Below the pieces are notes generated by a model. That model ran no database searches and was not told where the DNA came from. It worked only from the letters and a program-made list of their open reading frames with translations. The translations under genes and the position numbers were made by a program. From Caballeronia sp. NK8 (lineage in GTDB: Bacteria > Pseudomonadota > Gammaproteobacteria > Burkholderiales > Burkholderiaceae), in contig NZ_AP024326.1 of NCBI RefSeq assembly GCF_018408855.1, positions 124,001 through 188,000 on the forward strand: a DNA stretch of 64,000 nucleotides, read 5' to 3'. Numbering within the stretch: position 1 is the stretch's first letter; every line of letters begins with the position of its first letter. Of the stretch, positions 17,491 to 27,361 are shown piece after piece.

Positions 17491-17519
17491 CTTGAAATTT
17501 CGGCGCGAGATCCTATCTT
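17491..17519 (+). promoter_or_regulatory. Sigma-32 (RpoH)-type promoter for hsp20
   Basis: CTTGAAA (17491-17497), a 14-base spacer and CCTATCTT (17512-17519). The two divergent promoters have identical -35 and -10 cores with -35 boxes 22 bases apart. Transcription would start near 17526 and leave a leader of about 125 bases before the Hsp20 ATG, room enough for an RNA thermometer. Confidence 0.75.
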
Positions 17520-17619
17520 GAATTTCGCTCAGGCAGTCGCGCAGCAGTTCGGCGCGCTGCGTGTTTCGATTTGTTTGCCCGCAGCACGGCAGATGGACTG
17601 GAGCGCGTAGGCCCGTTCG

Positions 17620-17643
17620 TCTTCCTGCTGGTTCAAAGGAGGA
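17620..17643 (+). promoter_or_regulatory. ROSE-like RNA thermometer hairpin over the hsp20 ribosome site
   Basis: In the hsp20 leader UCUUCCU (17620-17626) can pair with AGGAGGA (17637-17643), seven pairs with one G-U, closing a 10-base loop. This buries the Shine-Dalgarno. Rhizobial ROSE elements use a similar short pyrimidine block opposite the Shine-Dalgarno of small heat-shock genes. The decayed copy keeps the same pairing (12702-12707 with 12717-12722) and a UUGCU-like block. Pairing was judged by eye; no folding was computed. Confidence 0.55.
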
Positions 17644-17650
17644 AATGATC

Positions 17651-18094
17651 ATGAGCGATCTCTATTCCGGGACCGACCTGTTCAGCGAGCTCGATCGCCT
17701 GCAACGGCAGTTGGCGAGCATGTTCGGTGGTTTCCCTTCCAGCATCCGTTCTGGGCGTTTCGGCGCCTTCCCGCAAATCAATATCGGCTCGACCGACGAC
17801 TCGATCGAGGTCGTTGCGTTTGCGCCCGGAGTCGATCCGAAGAGTCTGGACGTGTCAATTGACAAGGGCCTATTGAGCATCAGCGGAGAGCGCGCGGCGG
17901 CGCAACCCGCGACCGACGGTGAAGAAATGCGCACCTATGCGCAGGAACGATTCGTAGGTTCTTTTCGACGCGTCATTGAGCTACCGGAGCATGCGGACCC
18001 CGACAAAGTTACTGCGCAATACACCAATGGCTGCCTGACGGTGAGCATTGGCAAGCGGGAGGCATCCAAGCCACGAGCTATTACCGTTCAATGA
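17651..18094 (+). CDS. Small heat-shock protein Hsp20 (first of three)
   Basis: 147 residues from ATG at 17651, seven bases after a strong GGAGG. The alpha-crystallin domain spans about 40-140, with INIGSTDDSIEVVAFAPGVD near its start and the conserved AxxxxGxLxV-type end (AQYTNGCLTVSI). It holds unfolding proteins in the cytoplasm for refolding by DnaK and GroEL, both encoded in the same island. Its stop is 25 bases before the second Hsp20, so they form an operon behind the sigma-32-type promoter and the thermometer hairpin. Confidence 0.92.
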   Translation: MSDLYSGTDLFSELDRLQRQLASMFGGFPSSIRSGRFGAFPQINIGSTDDSIEVVAFAPGVDPKSLDVSIDKGLLSISGERAAAQPATDGEEMRTYAQERFVGSFRRVIELPEHADPDKVTAQYTNGCLTVSIGKREASKPRAITVQ

Positions 18095-18119
18095 AACGTC
18101 AGAGTCGAAGGAGGACATC

Positions 18120-18527
18120 ATGAACGCCACAACAGAGCTTGCCAGGAAAGGCGAAAGCGCGGTCGCCGGCAGGGAGGGGGAGCCGTCCGAGCGTCGGATC
18201 ACCATCACGCCGCCGGTCGATATCTTTGAAAATAGCCAGGGCGTCGTCTTGTGGGCGGATTTGCCCGGCGTAACGAAGGATCGGCTCGACGTGAAGGTCC
18301 ACGACGGTAATCTGTTCATCGAAGCCGAGGCGGTGGTGCCGACTCCGGCCGGGCTGCGCCTGCAGCACGCCGAGATCCGCCAGCCCCACTTCGCGCGAGC
18401 GTTCTCGCTCGGGTCCGACCTGGATGCTTCGAAGATCGATGCCAATCTGAGGGACGGCGTGCTGCAGCTGACAATACCGCGTCGGGACGAAGCCCGCCCC
18501 CGCCGGATCGAAGTGCGTACAGGCTGA
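18120..18527 (+). CDS. Small heat-shock protein Hsp20 (second of three)
   Basis: 135 residues from ATG at 18120 after GGAGGAC; the frame open to 18048 overlaps the first Hsp20 and is not used. It has a short N-terminus, then an alpha-crystallin domain (ITITPPVDIFENSQGVVLWA to the end motif ANLRDGVLQLTIP). It is similar to the class often paired with a first Hsp20 in proteobacterial two-gene operons, where the two form mixed oligomers. Co-transcribed with 17651-18094. Confidence 0.92.
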   Translation: MNATTELARKGESAVAGREGEPSERRITITPPVDIFENSQGVVLWADLPGVTKDRLDVKVHDGNLFIEAEAVVPTPAGLRLQHAEIRQPHFARAFSLGSDLDASKIDANLRDGVLQLTIPRRDEARPRRIEVRTG

Positions 18528-18540
18528 GTCGGCAAGCGGG

Positions 18541-18595
18541 TAAAGCCGCGGGAGACCTCGAAGTGGCGGTCCAAGAGGCCGCCACCCGCGGTTTA
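18541..18595 (+). terminator. Large nested hairpin between the second and third Hsp20 genes
   Basis: An outer arm TAAAGCCGCGGG (18541-18552) pairs with CCCGCGGTTTA (18585-18595). Inside it GTGGCGG (18563-18569) pairs with CCGCCAC (18579-18585), so inner and outer arms meet at the 3' side. There is no U run after it, so it may be a processing or attenuation site and not a simple terminator. It separates Hsp20 two and three. Confidence 0.45.
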
Positions 18596-18628
18596 GTCGT
18601 TTGCTGATGAAATCCGCAGGAGCAAACC

Positions 18629-19189
18629 ATGAATACCGATCCAAGGAAATGGAACCCGTTCAAGTTCCTGCGCGGGTCGACGCGCAAGTCCGATGCGGAC
18701 GCGGAGCATTCGCCGGGCGGTGAACAGTCGCGCTCGACGTGGCCTGACATGCCTCGATTCTTCTCGCGCGATCCGTGGCGCGCCGTCGAAGAATTTTTTC
18801 AGGACCCCTTTGCCGGACGCGGGGCGCTGGAAAGATGGTTTGGCGACTTCAGCTCATCGCGCTTCCAGCCGCGTATCGACGTGGTCGACGAAGGGAAAAT
18901 ACTGCGCGTGACGGCTGAGTTGCCCGGAATGGAGCGCGAGGACGTGAGCGTAAGCGTCGAGGATGGCGCGCTCGTCTTGCGCGGCGAGAAGAAACAGGAT
19001 GTCCGTAGCGAAGAGGACGGCTGCTATCGGCTGGAGCGAGCCTATGGGCGCTTTACACGGACCATCCCAATGCCGGAAGACGCCGAGCCCGATCGCGCCC
19101 TGGCCAAATTCGACCACGGCATACTTACGTTGACCGTGCCGAAGTCGGTGTCGGCGCGTTCCGCGAGTCGCACGATCGATATTGGCTAG
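18629..19189 (+). CDS. Small heat-shock protein Hsp20 (third of three)
   Basis: 186 residues, longer than the other two because of an N-terminal arm rich in Arg, Trp and Phe (RFFSRDPWRAVEEFFQDPF). The alpha-crystallin domain (about 77-180) contains PRIDVVDEGKILRVTAELPG and the end motif AKFDHGILTLTVPK. The ATG follows GCAGGAGCAAACC. It is 101 bases after the second Hsp20 and behind a hairpin, so it may be expressed at a different level. The tRNA-Lys follows 45 bases after its stop. Confidence 0.92.
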   Translation: MNTDPRKWNPFKFLRGSTRKSDADAEHSPGGEQSRSTWPDMPRFFSRDPWRAVEEFFQDPFAGRGALERWFGDFSSSRFQPRIDVVDEGKILRVTAELPGMEREDVSVSVEDGALVLRGEKKQDVRSEEDGCYRLERAYGRFTRTIPMPEDAEPDRALAKFDHGILTLTVPKSVSARSASRTIDIG

Positions 19190-19234
19190 CGTGACCGGGT
19201 AGTGCGATGCCCGTAGCATGTTCATCGGCAAGTG

Positions 19235-19307
19235 GGGCCGTTAGCTCAGCTGGTAGAGCAGCGGACTTTTAATCCGTTGGTCACTGGTTCGAACCCAGTA
19301 CGGCTCA
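19235..19307 (+). tRNA. tRNA-Lys (UUU anticodon)
   Basis: 73 bases fold as a full cloverleaf. The acceptor stem is GGGCCGT with ACGGCTC (one G-U pair), the D-arm is AGCTCAGCTGGTAGAGC, the anticodon loop is CTTTTAA with TTT at 19268-19270, and the T-arm is CTGGTTCGAACCCAG. CCA is not encoded (TGA follows the discriminator A), although proteobacterial chromosomal copies normally encode it. It may be an extra copy carried by the island or one half of an integration scar. Confidence 0.9.
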
Positions 19308-19422
19308 TGAGATATCCCGACGCAATGCCGCTGCCGCAGGTGTCGCACTGTCTGATTTCTTGGTAGCGTGCCGACCGATTGGCTGAGTCGATGGAGGCGA
19401 TCAGCTCGCTGAAATGGGCGCG

Positions 19423-19812
19423 TTATGACAAGTACGGGCCGCCCGTAATCCTCGACGCGTACTGGACAGCATCGTTGCTCGTGCCGGCTTGAATGTTACA
19501 CCAAAACTCCTGGTGACAGGCGCCGAGAAGGCGGGCGGCCAGATAGCGGGGAACATGACTGGCCAGCCAAAACCGGCAACCATCAAAGAATACTTTCATT
19601 GCCGGCCGCGCGGCGCGCATCGTACCTGAGCGAATGAAAGCCAATGCGTCTTCGACGGCTGGGCTGCCAATCGCTTCCCGCATGAGGAATTCGTCGCTCA
19701 CCGACAGTTGCGAAAACTTGAGGTAATCCAGGCCGAGCACGCCGGATGGGAGCTTGGGCGACGGCGCGCCTGGCGCCCGAGGATCTCTGGGCATATCACT
19801 CAGATCAGGCAC
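19423..19812 (-). CDS. Hypothetical protein
   Basis: 129 residues (starts MPDLSDMPRDPRAPGAPSPK). The first 25 residues are proline-rich and the remainder is predicted helical (DEFLMREAIGSPAVEDALAF, AARPAMKVFFDGCRFWLASH). No known family is recognised. It belongs with the two other unknown genes 19877-20443 and 20462-20716, all on the minus strand downstream of groEL. The codon pattern looks coding, with G/C third positions. Confidence 0.55.
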   Translation of the reverse strand: MPDLSDMPRDPRAPGAPSPKLPSGVLGLDYLKFSQLSVSDEFLMREAIGSPAVEDALAFIRSGTMRAARPAMKVFFDGCRFWLASHVPRYLAARLLGACHQEFWCNIQAGTSNDAVQYASRITGGPYLS

Positions 19813-19876
19813 GCATCGAGCAATGCATTACGTTATAAAACATGTCCACCTGGAGCGGCTCCTCGCATGTCCATGC

Positions 19877-20443
19877 TTATCGCGCAGCGTTGGCCCCGTC
19901 ATCCGTTGGGTGGATCGATCTCGCTTGCCGCGGGTTCATGGGTCTCGTGAGCGCAGAAAAGCCGAGCCGGCGCAGGGCGGTGTTCGCCTGTGCCATAAAG
20001 GCCTCGGGCCAAGTTCCGCAGAGAAACTCGAAGGCGGGTCGGGCCTCTTCTAGCAGCGAGGAGAGCACATCATTGCATGCAGCTCCCGATGGCACGGAAT
20101 TCATCGAGTCGCCGAAGAGAACTTGCTGGACGAGGGCGACGCCGCCGCGCTCAGCCACAAAAGAAATCGCAGGATAAAAGCGCGGATCTTCGACGATGGC
20201 TTGGCCGTACGTCTCGGCCAAGGCAATCAAAATTGCCATGTCCATGCGCGACGGCGTCGCGGGAATATAGATGTGACTTGACGCATAACCGCGTTGCATC
20301 GAGGTTTGACGCATAAGCGTCACGACATTCTCAAGTTCCGAAACGATACGCGCGACGGCGCCATCGGGCATCGCCTCGCTAGCGCGAGCGCCCGAGCTCG
20401 CGTGGTTCGTCGAGTCATTCGGTTTGCAGGTCCCTTTCATCAT
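19877..20443 (-). CDS. Hypothetical protein
   Basis: 188 residues, no signal peptide, mostly helical. Segments such as ARIVSELENVVTLMRQTS, MDMAILIALAETYGQAIVED and EARPAFEFLCGTWPEAFMAQ look like a soluble alpha-helical protein. The stretch EEARPAFEFLCG is faintly like AARPAMKVFFDG of the next gene (19423-19812), so they may share distant ancestry. Function unknown. It is 18 bases after 20462-20716, so the two are co-transcribed. Confidence 0.6.
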   Translation of the reverse strand: MMKGTCKPNDSTNHASSGARASEAMPDGAVARIVSELENVVTLMRQTSMQRGYASSHIYIPATPSRMDMAILIALAETYGQAIVEDPRFYPAISFVAERGGVALVQQVLFGDSMNSVPSGAACNDVLSSLLEEARPAFEFLCGTWPEAFMAQANTALRRLGFSALTRPMNPRQARSIHPTDDGANAAR

Positions 20444-20461
20444 GTCATGCTCCAGGGCGAG

Positions 20462-20716
20462 TCATTGACCAGTCATCAGGTGTCGAATGATCAAGGCCGG
20501 GTCGGCGATGTCGAGGATCAGGCGACGGAAAATACGCCTACGCATATGCTCTTCGTCAAGCACCCACGGCGCACCTTTTTCGCTTAGATAACGAGCGAGG
20601 GCATCTTCGAGATTCGCGTCGTCGGGTAGATCGAGCCGGCGCGCCAGGAGCGCCGCAATGACATCGTCGAGTTCGACTTCGAGCGGCTTGGAATCAATGC
20701 GAAGTTCGAGTTTCAT
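20462..20716 (-). CDS. Hypothetical small protein
   Basis: 84 residues (starts MKLELRIDSKPLEVELDDVI). Charged and helical, with no signal peptide or membrane segment. It begins 111 bases after groEL on the same strand, behind a hairpin at 20736-20764, and runs into 19877-20443. Possibly expressed with groESL at a lower level. No family recognised. Confidence 0.6.
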   Translation of the reverse strand: MKLELRIDSKPLEVELDDVIAALLARRLDLPDDANLEDALARYLSEKGAPWVLDEEHMRRRIFRRLILDIADPALIIRHLMTGQ

Positions 20717-20735
20717 GTCAGCTTGCTAAGAAGCA

Positions 20736-20764
20736 GCGCCGCACGACGGAGTAAAATGCGGCGC
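20736..20764 (-). terminator. Hairpin after groEL
   Basis: GCGCCGCA (20736-20743) and TGCGGCGC (20757-20764) are perfect 8-base inverted repeats around a 13-base loop, 64 bases beyond the groEL stop. No clear U run follows on the minus strand, so it may only partly terminate, or stabilise the groESL message. Confidence 0.5.
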
Positions 20765-20827
20765 CCGCAAATGAACCAATTGCACCTGTCATCAATACAA
20801 CAGGCACTTCGAGCAACCCGCTGCCGC

Positions 20828-22555
<1,728 letters not shown>

Positions 22556-22873
22556 TCAGGCAGCCTTGCGCGCCGGACCGGCGTCAGCCTCGAGAACGCC
22601 CATGACGTCCTCCTCGCGCATGACAAGCAACTCCTCGCCATCGACCTTGACGGTCTGGCCCGCGTATTTGCCGAATAGAACCTGGTCACCGACCTGTAGC
22701 TGGAGCGGGCGCAGCGTGCCGTCCTGCAGCAGCCGGCCGTTGCCGACTGCGACGACTTCGCCTTGTTCTGGTTTTTCTGCTGCTGAATCGGGAATTACGA
22801 TGCCCGAAGCTGTCGTCCGTTGCGTTTCGATTCGCTTGACGATAACCCGGTCGTAGAGGGGACGAATATGCAT
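22556..22873 (-). CDS. groS: Co-chaperonin GroES
   Basis: 105 residues starting [16 protein letters not shown]; the frame is open 30 codons further but those residues are not GroES-like. The mobile loop is [16 protein letters not shown] and the roof region is around [10 protein letters not shown]. The protein is slightly longer than usual (about 97), with an extra C-terminal AGPARKAA. It caps GroEL. Expression is probably driven by the heat-shock promoter at 22979-23007; no CIRCE element is seen. Confidence 0.95.
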   Translation of the reverse strand: MHIRPLYDRVIVKRIETQRTTASGIVIPDSAAEKPEQGEVVAVGNGRLLQDGTLRPLQLQVGDQVLFGKYAGQTVKVDGEELLVMREEDVMGVLEADAGPARKAA

Positions 22874-22978
22874 TTCCAGCTCCTGAGCGATTAAAGGATC
22901 ACCAATAAGGGAATCCGGCCGCACGATTGCGACACGCTGAGTGCCGCCGTGCGGCCGAGCCAACCGTGGCGAAAAGCG

Positions 22979-23007
22979 AAATAAGGGTGGGCGTTTTTCG
23001 ATTCAAG
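22979..23007 (-). promoter_or_regulatory. Sigma-32 (RpoH)-type promoter for groESL
   Basis: On the minus strand CCTTGAAT (the CTTGAAT at 23007-23001) is followed after 13 bases by CCCTTATTT (22987-22979), close to the heat-shock consensus CTTGAAA and CCCCATNT. It lies about 105 bases before the groES ATG. It is the third such promoter in the island. Confidence 0.6.
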
Positions 23008-23211
23008 GGGTGGCGAAAGCTCGATTTGTAACTTTTTGTATCAGAGCGGCAGCAGGATACGATGCATTCGGCCGAGCCGATAAATGGTGCGCCCCCGGTG
23101 GTCGCGCCGACGAGATATAGGCGCAGCAGGACACGGGGGCCGACGTCCGCCATCAGCATTCAATGTGTCGTCGGGTTCGTTGAGCGCGCGCCACAAACCA
23201 GACTGCACAGG

Positions 23212-23565
23212 TCAAAAAATCCGGCGTAGATAGCCTCGGCGCGAAGCGAGTTGCATTAAGCTTTTGCGCCCGCTCTCGTCATCGTCTCGCGGTGCCCTGT
23301 TGCTCGCGTCTGCCTCGTAGAAACCGAACGCCTGCCGGCAGGCGAGCGCCTCTGCCGCGCTTGCGCCTATAACGTTGCAACTGCGCTGCTCAGCACGCTC
23401 CACGTCCCACGCGCCGAGTTGCCAGGCTGCGTCAAGCACCAGCAAATCCACCGTCTCGACGCTTCGCCACTGAAAATTCAGCGTGATGGTCGATGGAGGA
23501 ACAGGACGTGAAGGAATATCAACGCTAGCAAGACGAGGGGCGTCGCACGCCGGAATCCGTGCCAA
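23212..23565 (-). CDS. Possible hypothetical protein
   Basis: 117 codons as drawn, overlapping the previous small gene by 88 bases. A start further in, such as GTG at about 23451, would remove the overlap and give roughly 80 residues. The inner part (VDLLVLDAAWQLGAWDVERA, AEALACRQAFGFYE) looks coding. No family recognised and no signal peptide. Confidence 0.35.
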   Translation of the reverse strand: MARIPACDAPRLASVDIPSRPVPPSTITLNFQWRSVETVDLLVLDAAWQLGAWDVERAEQRSCNVIGASAAEALACRQAFGFYEADASNRAPRDDDESGRKSLMQLASRRGYLRRIF

Positions 23566-23678
23566 TGGAGTAACACGATCAGCGGCGTATTAATGTGTGC
23601 CGCAGCGGTGACGGTGACGGCAAAGAGCGGCAGCCGCACCGCGTTTATCTGCTCTTGAAGCTGGTCGAAAAGGTCCAT
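23478..23678 (-). CDS. Small membrane protein
   Basis: 66 residues with two hydrophobic segments (about 14-38 and 44-61: AVTVTAAAHINTPLIVLLHW, TPLVLLALIFLHVLFLH). A good ribosome site AGGAAGG precedes the ATG at 23678. No family known to me. It lies alone after the groES promoter region. Confidence 0.5.
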   Translation of the reverse strand: MDLFDQLQEQINAVRLPLFAVTVTAAAHINTPLIVLLHWHGFRRATPLVLLALIFLHVLFLHRPSR

Positions 23679-24015
23679 GAAGCCTTCCTAGTTGAGAACT
23701 GCAGGGCCCTTGGATGTGGTTCGTTGCTATTTTATGTAGTGCACGCACGCAATGCTTAGCAGTTGAACACAACTTGACATAGAGGAATTTCGGGGCAGAC
23801 GGCGCTTGGCCTCCATCGTTTGTCGCATGACAATGTGCCGATCAGGGGCCGGGTCCCGGTGTGGCCAGTTTGAGACGACTAACGAACGCGTCGTGCGGAC
23901 CATCATTTGACAGCTTCTGGCTCAATAGCAGATATAGTTCCGGAACTTATGACCCAACGTGGCATAGAGTCGCCACGTTGAAAGAGTAAAGCGCCGCAGA
24001 CAGGCATGAAACACC
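23679..24015. other. Intergenic stretch
   Basis: 337 bases with no gene I can support. Open frames are short and overlap in opposite directions. It holds the end of the decayed VIT gene on the minus side and nothing recognisable otherwise. Confidence 0.4.
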
Positions 24016-24450
24016 TTATGAGACGACTGCTCCTCCGAGGACTCTGCCAACGCCGAATGTAAAGGCGGCTGCCGCCAGACCAACGAGTATTTGCCGAACC
24101 GCTGAAAATCCAGCACTGCGACCGTTGAACACTGAGGTGAAGAACTCCGATGGCCGCCAGTGCAGCATGCTGAAACCGATGCATTCGACGATTGCCGTTT
24201 CACCTGTCGACCAAAGGAACGGCATGGCGGGGAGAATGGCGCTGATGGAAAACAGGCAAAACGAGACGCCGGCAGCGGACCACGGATTGCCGCCTAGCTC
24301 AGCCGGGTCAAGTACCAGTTCCTCGCGCACCAGCGCGTCTAATGCCTCGTCCTAATCCTGCATGATTTGCGAGGCGACACGCTTGGCCTCTTCCGCGCTC
24401 AACCCTTTCGCTTTGTAGATGAGTGCAAGCTCGTGCTCTTCTGATTCAGG
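24016..24450 (-). pseudogene. VIT/CCC1-family metal transporter, C-terminal remnant with in-frame stop
   Basis: On the minus strand the frame reads ESEEHELALIYKAKGLSAEE, AKRVASQIMQD, then TAG (24354-24352), then DEALDALVREELVLDPAELG, and ends with RQILVGLAAAAFTFGVGRVLG. These are typical of the VIT1/CCC1 Fe/Mn transporters (REELGLDPxELGGSPW; AAVTFGIGRLLG). The first half, with the first membrane helices, is missing upstream of 24450; only a faint SVSQ trace remains. It is dead. Confidence 0.8.
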
Positions 24451-24829
24451 GCATGGTGCATGCCTGCACGAATTGCGAAACAGACGGCCGCGTCGTCCCT
24501 AGCATTTTAGTTTTGATGTGTGCGCCAAGCTGACCGCTCGTGGCGGCGCATACCTTGCCATAATCGTTCCAGGCAATCCGGACGTGGAGAATGACGCGGC
24601 GGCAACTGCTGTGGCCAGGATGGCCATTGATCGGTCGAGAAAGTCTACCGTGCCACTTCGCACCGGACGCGGGTCGTTGCTGGGCAGGCGAGCATGCGGG
24701 GCGCAGGAAGATCGTCCTATCCAACGCAAACGGATGGTGCGACATTGCGCTCAGCATTCTAAACATATCCCGCCCGATGCGCCGCAGCCAAGTGGCGCAC
24801 GCGAGCCGCGATTACATCATCAGCCAATC

Positions 24830-26158
24830 ATGCTCAGAATCGACGAAGTCATCAACAGCGAAGCATTCCCGGATCGATGCGATGTCGTGGTTATAGGCGG
24901 CGGCATCGTCGGCGTCAGCACGGCGTATGAACTCGCGCGAAGCGGCATATCGGTGACACTTATAGAGAAGGGCATCATCGGCGGGGAGCAATCGGGACGG
25001 AACTGGGGCTGGGTGCGTCAGCAGAATCGTGACCTGCACGAATTGCCGCTCGCCATGCACAGCCTCAAACGCTGGGGCGAACTCAGCGCCGAACTCGGCG
25101 ACGACATCGGCTTTCGCAAGAGCGGCATTCTCTACGGCACGGAGCAGGAGGCGGATGTCGAGCGCTGGAAAGCGTGGCTCGCCCAGGCGCGTGATGTTGG
25201 CTTCCGCAGCGACATTCTCTCGGCACGCGAACTCGAAGCGCGCGTCCCGACGTCAAAGGCGCGCTGGGTCGGCGGTCTGTGGTCGGCCACGGACGGCCGT
25301 GCGGAACCCTCCAAGGCGGCGCCAGCCATCGCACGCGGCGCGCAGAAGTCCGGCGCGAGGGTGCTCCAGAATTGCGCCGCTCGAGGTCTTGATATGAGCG
25401 GCGGAAGGGTGTCCGGGGTATGGACGGAACGCGGGCGTATCGCGGCAGATTCCGTGGTACTCGCGGGCGGCGCCTGGAGCGCGCTGTTTTGCCAGCACCA
25501 CGGCATCGATCTGCCAGCCATTAACGTGGTAGGCACAGCGCTGCGCACAGCGGAAGCGCCAGGCGTCATCGAAGGCTGTTTCTCCGGACCGGGCTTTGCG
25601 CTCAGACGGCGTCTGGACGGCGGCTACACGATTGCCGTTCCCGGCTATGGCCGGGTTGAGCTCGCGCCGCAGAACCTGCGCCATTCAGTAAAATTCCGCA
25701 CTATGTTCCGCAGCAAGCTCAACAAGAAGCTGAAGATCCGCGTGGGTTCCAGCTTTTTTAACGGACCGGAGGCAAGCGCCGCCTGGAACGACGGTGATAA
25801 GACGCCGTTCGAGAAATGCCGCATTCTGGATCCCCGGCCGGATACCGAATGGCTCTCGCGCGCCGTTCGAAACATCGCAGGCGTGTTTCCCGAACTGGCG
25901 AACGTGCGGATCGCCCATGCCTGGGCTGGCGCCATCGACACAACGCCCGACTTGGTGCCGATCATCTCTAAAGTTGCGGCGAAGCCGGGACTCGTCATCG
26001 CCTCCGGTTTTAGCGGACATGGTTTCGGACTGGGACCGGGTGCGGGATTGCTGACGAGCCAGCTCGTGACGAACGAAGCGCCGCAGTTCGATCTTGGACC
26101 CTACAAACTCGAGCGGTTTAGCGACGGCACAGCGCTGCATCGCCCTGAAATGATGTAA
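24830..26158 (+). CDS. FAD-dependent D-amino-acid/glycine oxidase family protein (DadA-like)
   Basis: 442 residues from ATG at 24830; the frame is open further upstream but the 7017 copy shows that MLRIDEV is the true start. It has the Rossmann motif VIGGGIVGVSTAYELA (about 21-36), GGEQSGRNWGWVRQQNRDLH (FAD loop, about 53-72), an oxidase middle region (GFRKSGILYG; RWVGGLWSATDGRAEP) and a C-terminal FAD site (GLVIASGFSGHGFGLGPGAG). It belongs to the DAO family and should oxidise a D-amino or imino acid. No transporter or partner sits beside it, so the substrate is open. It is intact. Confidence 0.85.
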   Translation: MLRIDEVINSEAFPDRCDVVVIGGGIVGVSTAYELARSGISVTLIEKGIIGGEQSGRNWGWVRQQNRDLHELPLAMHSLKRWGELSAELGDDIGFRKSGILYGTEQEADVERWKAWLAQARDVGFRSDILSARELEARVPTSKARWVGGLWSATDGRAEPSKAAPAIARGAQKSGARVLQNCAARGLDMSGGRVSGVWTERGRIAADSVVLAGGAWSALFCQHHGIDLPAINVVGTALRTAEAPGVIEGCFSGPGFALRRRLDGGYTIAVPGYGRVELAPQNLRHSVKFRTMFRSKLNKKLKIRVGSSFFNGPEASAAWNDGDKTPFEKCRILDPRPDTEWLSRAVRNIAGVFPELANVRIAHAWAGAIDTTPDLVPIISKVAAKPGLVIASGFSGHGFGLGPGAGLLTSQLVTNEAPQFDLGPYKLERFSDGTALHRPEMM

Positions 26159-26250
26159 GAAGACCGCTATGGGTTCGTCCGGCGGCTTCCAGTTTAGATT
26201 GTAGGTCCCAAGTTCAATTGTCGCTTTCTGCCAAGTAGAGATGTCGCATT
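26159..26250. other. Intergenic with possible element edge
   Basis: Short gap between the oxidase and the ISNCY remnant. No terminal inverted repeat was recognised by eye. Confidence 0.3.
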
Positions 26251-26580
26251 TTGCCGTACGTTCGTGGCCAGACAAGCGTTTCAGGAGCGCGGGCCATAAA
26301 CATGACTGGGACCAAGACGATGTCGATGTGCGAACTGGACCGACTCAGAGTGATTCAGGCCGTGGCCGAGCGCCAACTCAAGCCAGGCCGTGCCGCCGAA
26401 AGGCTGGGCTTGAGCGTGCGGCAGATCGAGAGGCTCGTATGGCGTTATCGGGCAGACGGCGCGCACGGTCTGGTCTCGGGCAAGCGCGCACGCGCGAGTA
26501 ATCATCGGCTGCCGGACAGCGTGGCGCAGCGTGCAGTTGCGCCGTGAGCGCTACGTCGATTTTGGTCCGACGCTTGCGCC
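26251..26580 (+). pseudogene. ISNCY-type transposase N-terminal remnant
   Basis: The frame starts TMSMCELDRLRVIQAVAERQ, then LKPGRAAERLGLSVRQIERL and YRADGAHGLVSGKRARASNH, matching the helix-turn-helix start of ISNCY (ISRso/ISDol-like) transposases. It breaks near 26520. A second frame carries RRERYVDFGPTLA, the next conserved part, and then similarity is lost. The catalytic part is absent, so this is a fossil. Confidence 0.75.
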
Positions 26581-26909
26581 GACGGCTCCGTCGTATGCAG
26601 CTGTACGAGAAGGACGCCTCGGGGCGAGTCTGTGACGAGGGCGCGTTGAGGCCGCGTCTTTCGCGCGCAAGCTGCCACCGGTTTTTAGAGGGCCCGGGGC
26701 GCCAGCGGAGGCGAGCGTGTTTCTGTGTTACCTGATCGATCCGAGCACTCGTTCAGTACAGAAGGTGAGCGACGGCTTTGACCGCGCAGCCGAATTGACG
26801 GAAAGCCGCGCGCCAGAACTCATCTCCCCTCTGGGCCGACTTAAACGAAGCTGACTCGACGGTCGACATTGCATACTCGCCAGATGCCGACCTACGACCG
26901 TCCTTCCGG

Positions 26910-27170
26910 ATGCGGCTCTCATACCGCGGCCAACTCATCGATAAAGTCGTAAGAGGAAAGGGAGTGCTCATTGCCTGCGGCGCAGTGCCCCCTGAGATCA
27001 AGCGGCAGATAGAGACGCCAGATGCACTTTTGCAAGTCGTGGAGTACCTGAGCGGCGACACGACGTCCGCCCATACGTGGCTCAAGAAGGGTATGCCTAC
27101 AACGCGCGCGCCCGCTAGACGCACCGACGCGGACACCCGTTCGCGTCGAAGCCGCGACGTCGCGGTGTGA
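26910..27170 (+). CDS. Possible hypothetical protein or gene fragment
   Basis: Open frame of 86 codons from an internal ATG; the same frame is open from about 26800 and reads coding-like there too (PLWADLNEADSTVDIAYSPD). The inner part (GKGVLIACGAVPPEIKRQIE, DALLQVVEYLSGDTTSAHT) looks like a real alpha/beta domain. The last 30 residues are Arg/Asp-rich and may be beyond the original end. No start with a good ribosome site is seen. It may be a truncated gene next to the ISNCY remnant. Confidence 0.3.
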   Translation: MRLSYRGQLIDKVVRGKGVLIACGAVPPEIKRQIETPDALLQVVEYLSGDTTSAHTWLKKGMPTTRAPARRTDADTRSRRSRDVAV

Positions 27171-27361
27171 CGGAAACGACAGGGCACGAATCATTGACGC
27201 CTGTTCGCCGAGTGTGTGTGCGACGCGCGCTCGTCGCCCGAGGCGGAACTCACTGACATGCTCTGTTCCAAGCTACGGGTTGCGAGTACGGCAACTCTTT
27301 GCGCGTACGGTAGGCACCAAGTTTGCGCTTCGCTAGGAGAGATATTCGTCAGAAGCAAATC

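Noticed and set aside
22874..23060. CIRCE (HrcA) operator before groES
   Set aside because: No TTAGCACTC-N9-GAGTGCTAA repeat is present; the sigma-32-like promoter is the better explanation.
26753..27187. 144-codon minus-strand frame
   Set aside because: Opposes the plus-strand frame at 26910 that has better coding-like sequence; no family either way.
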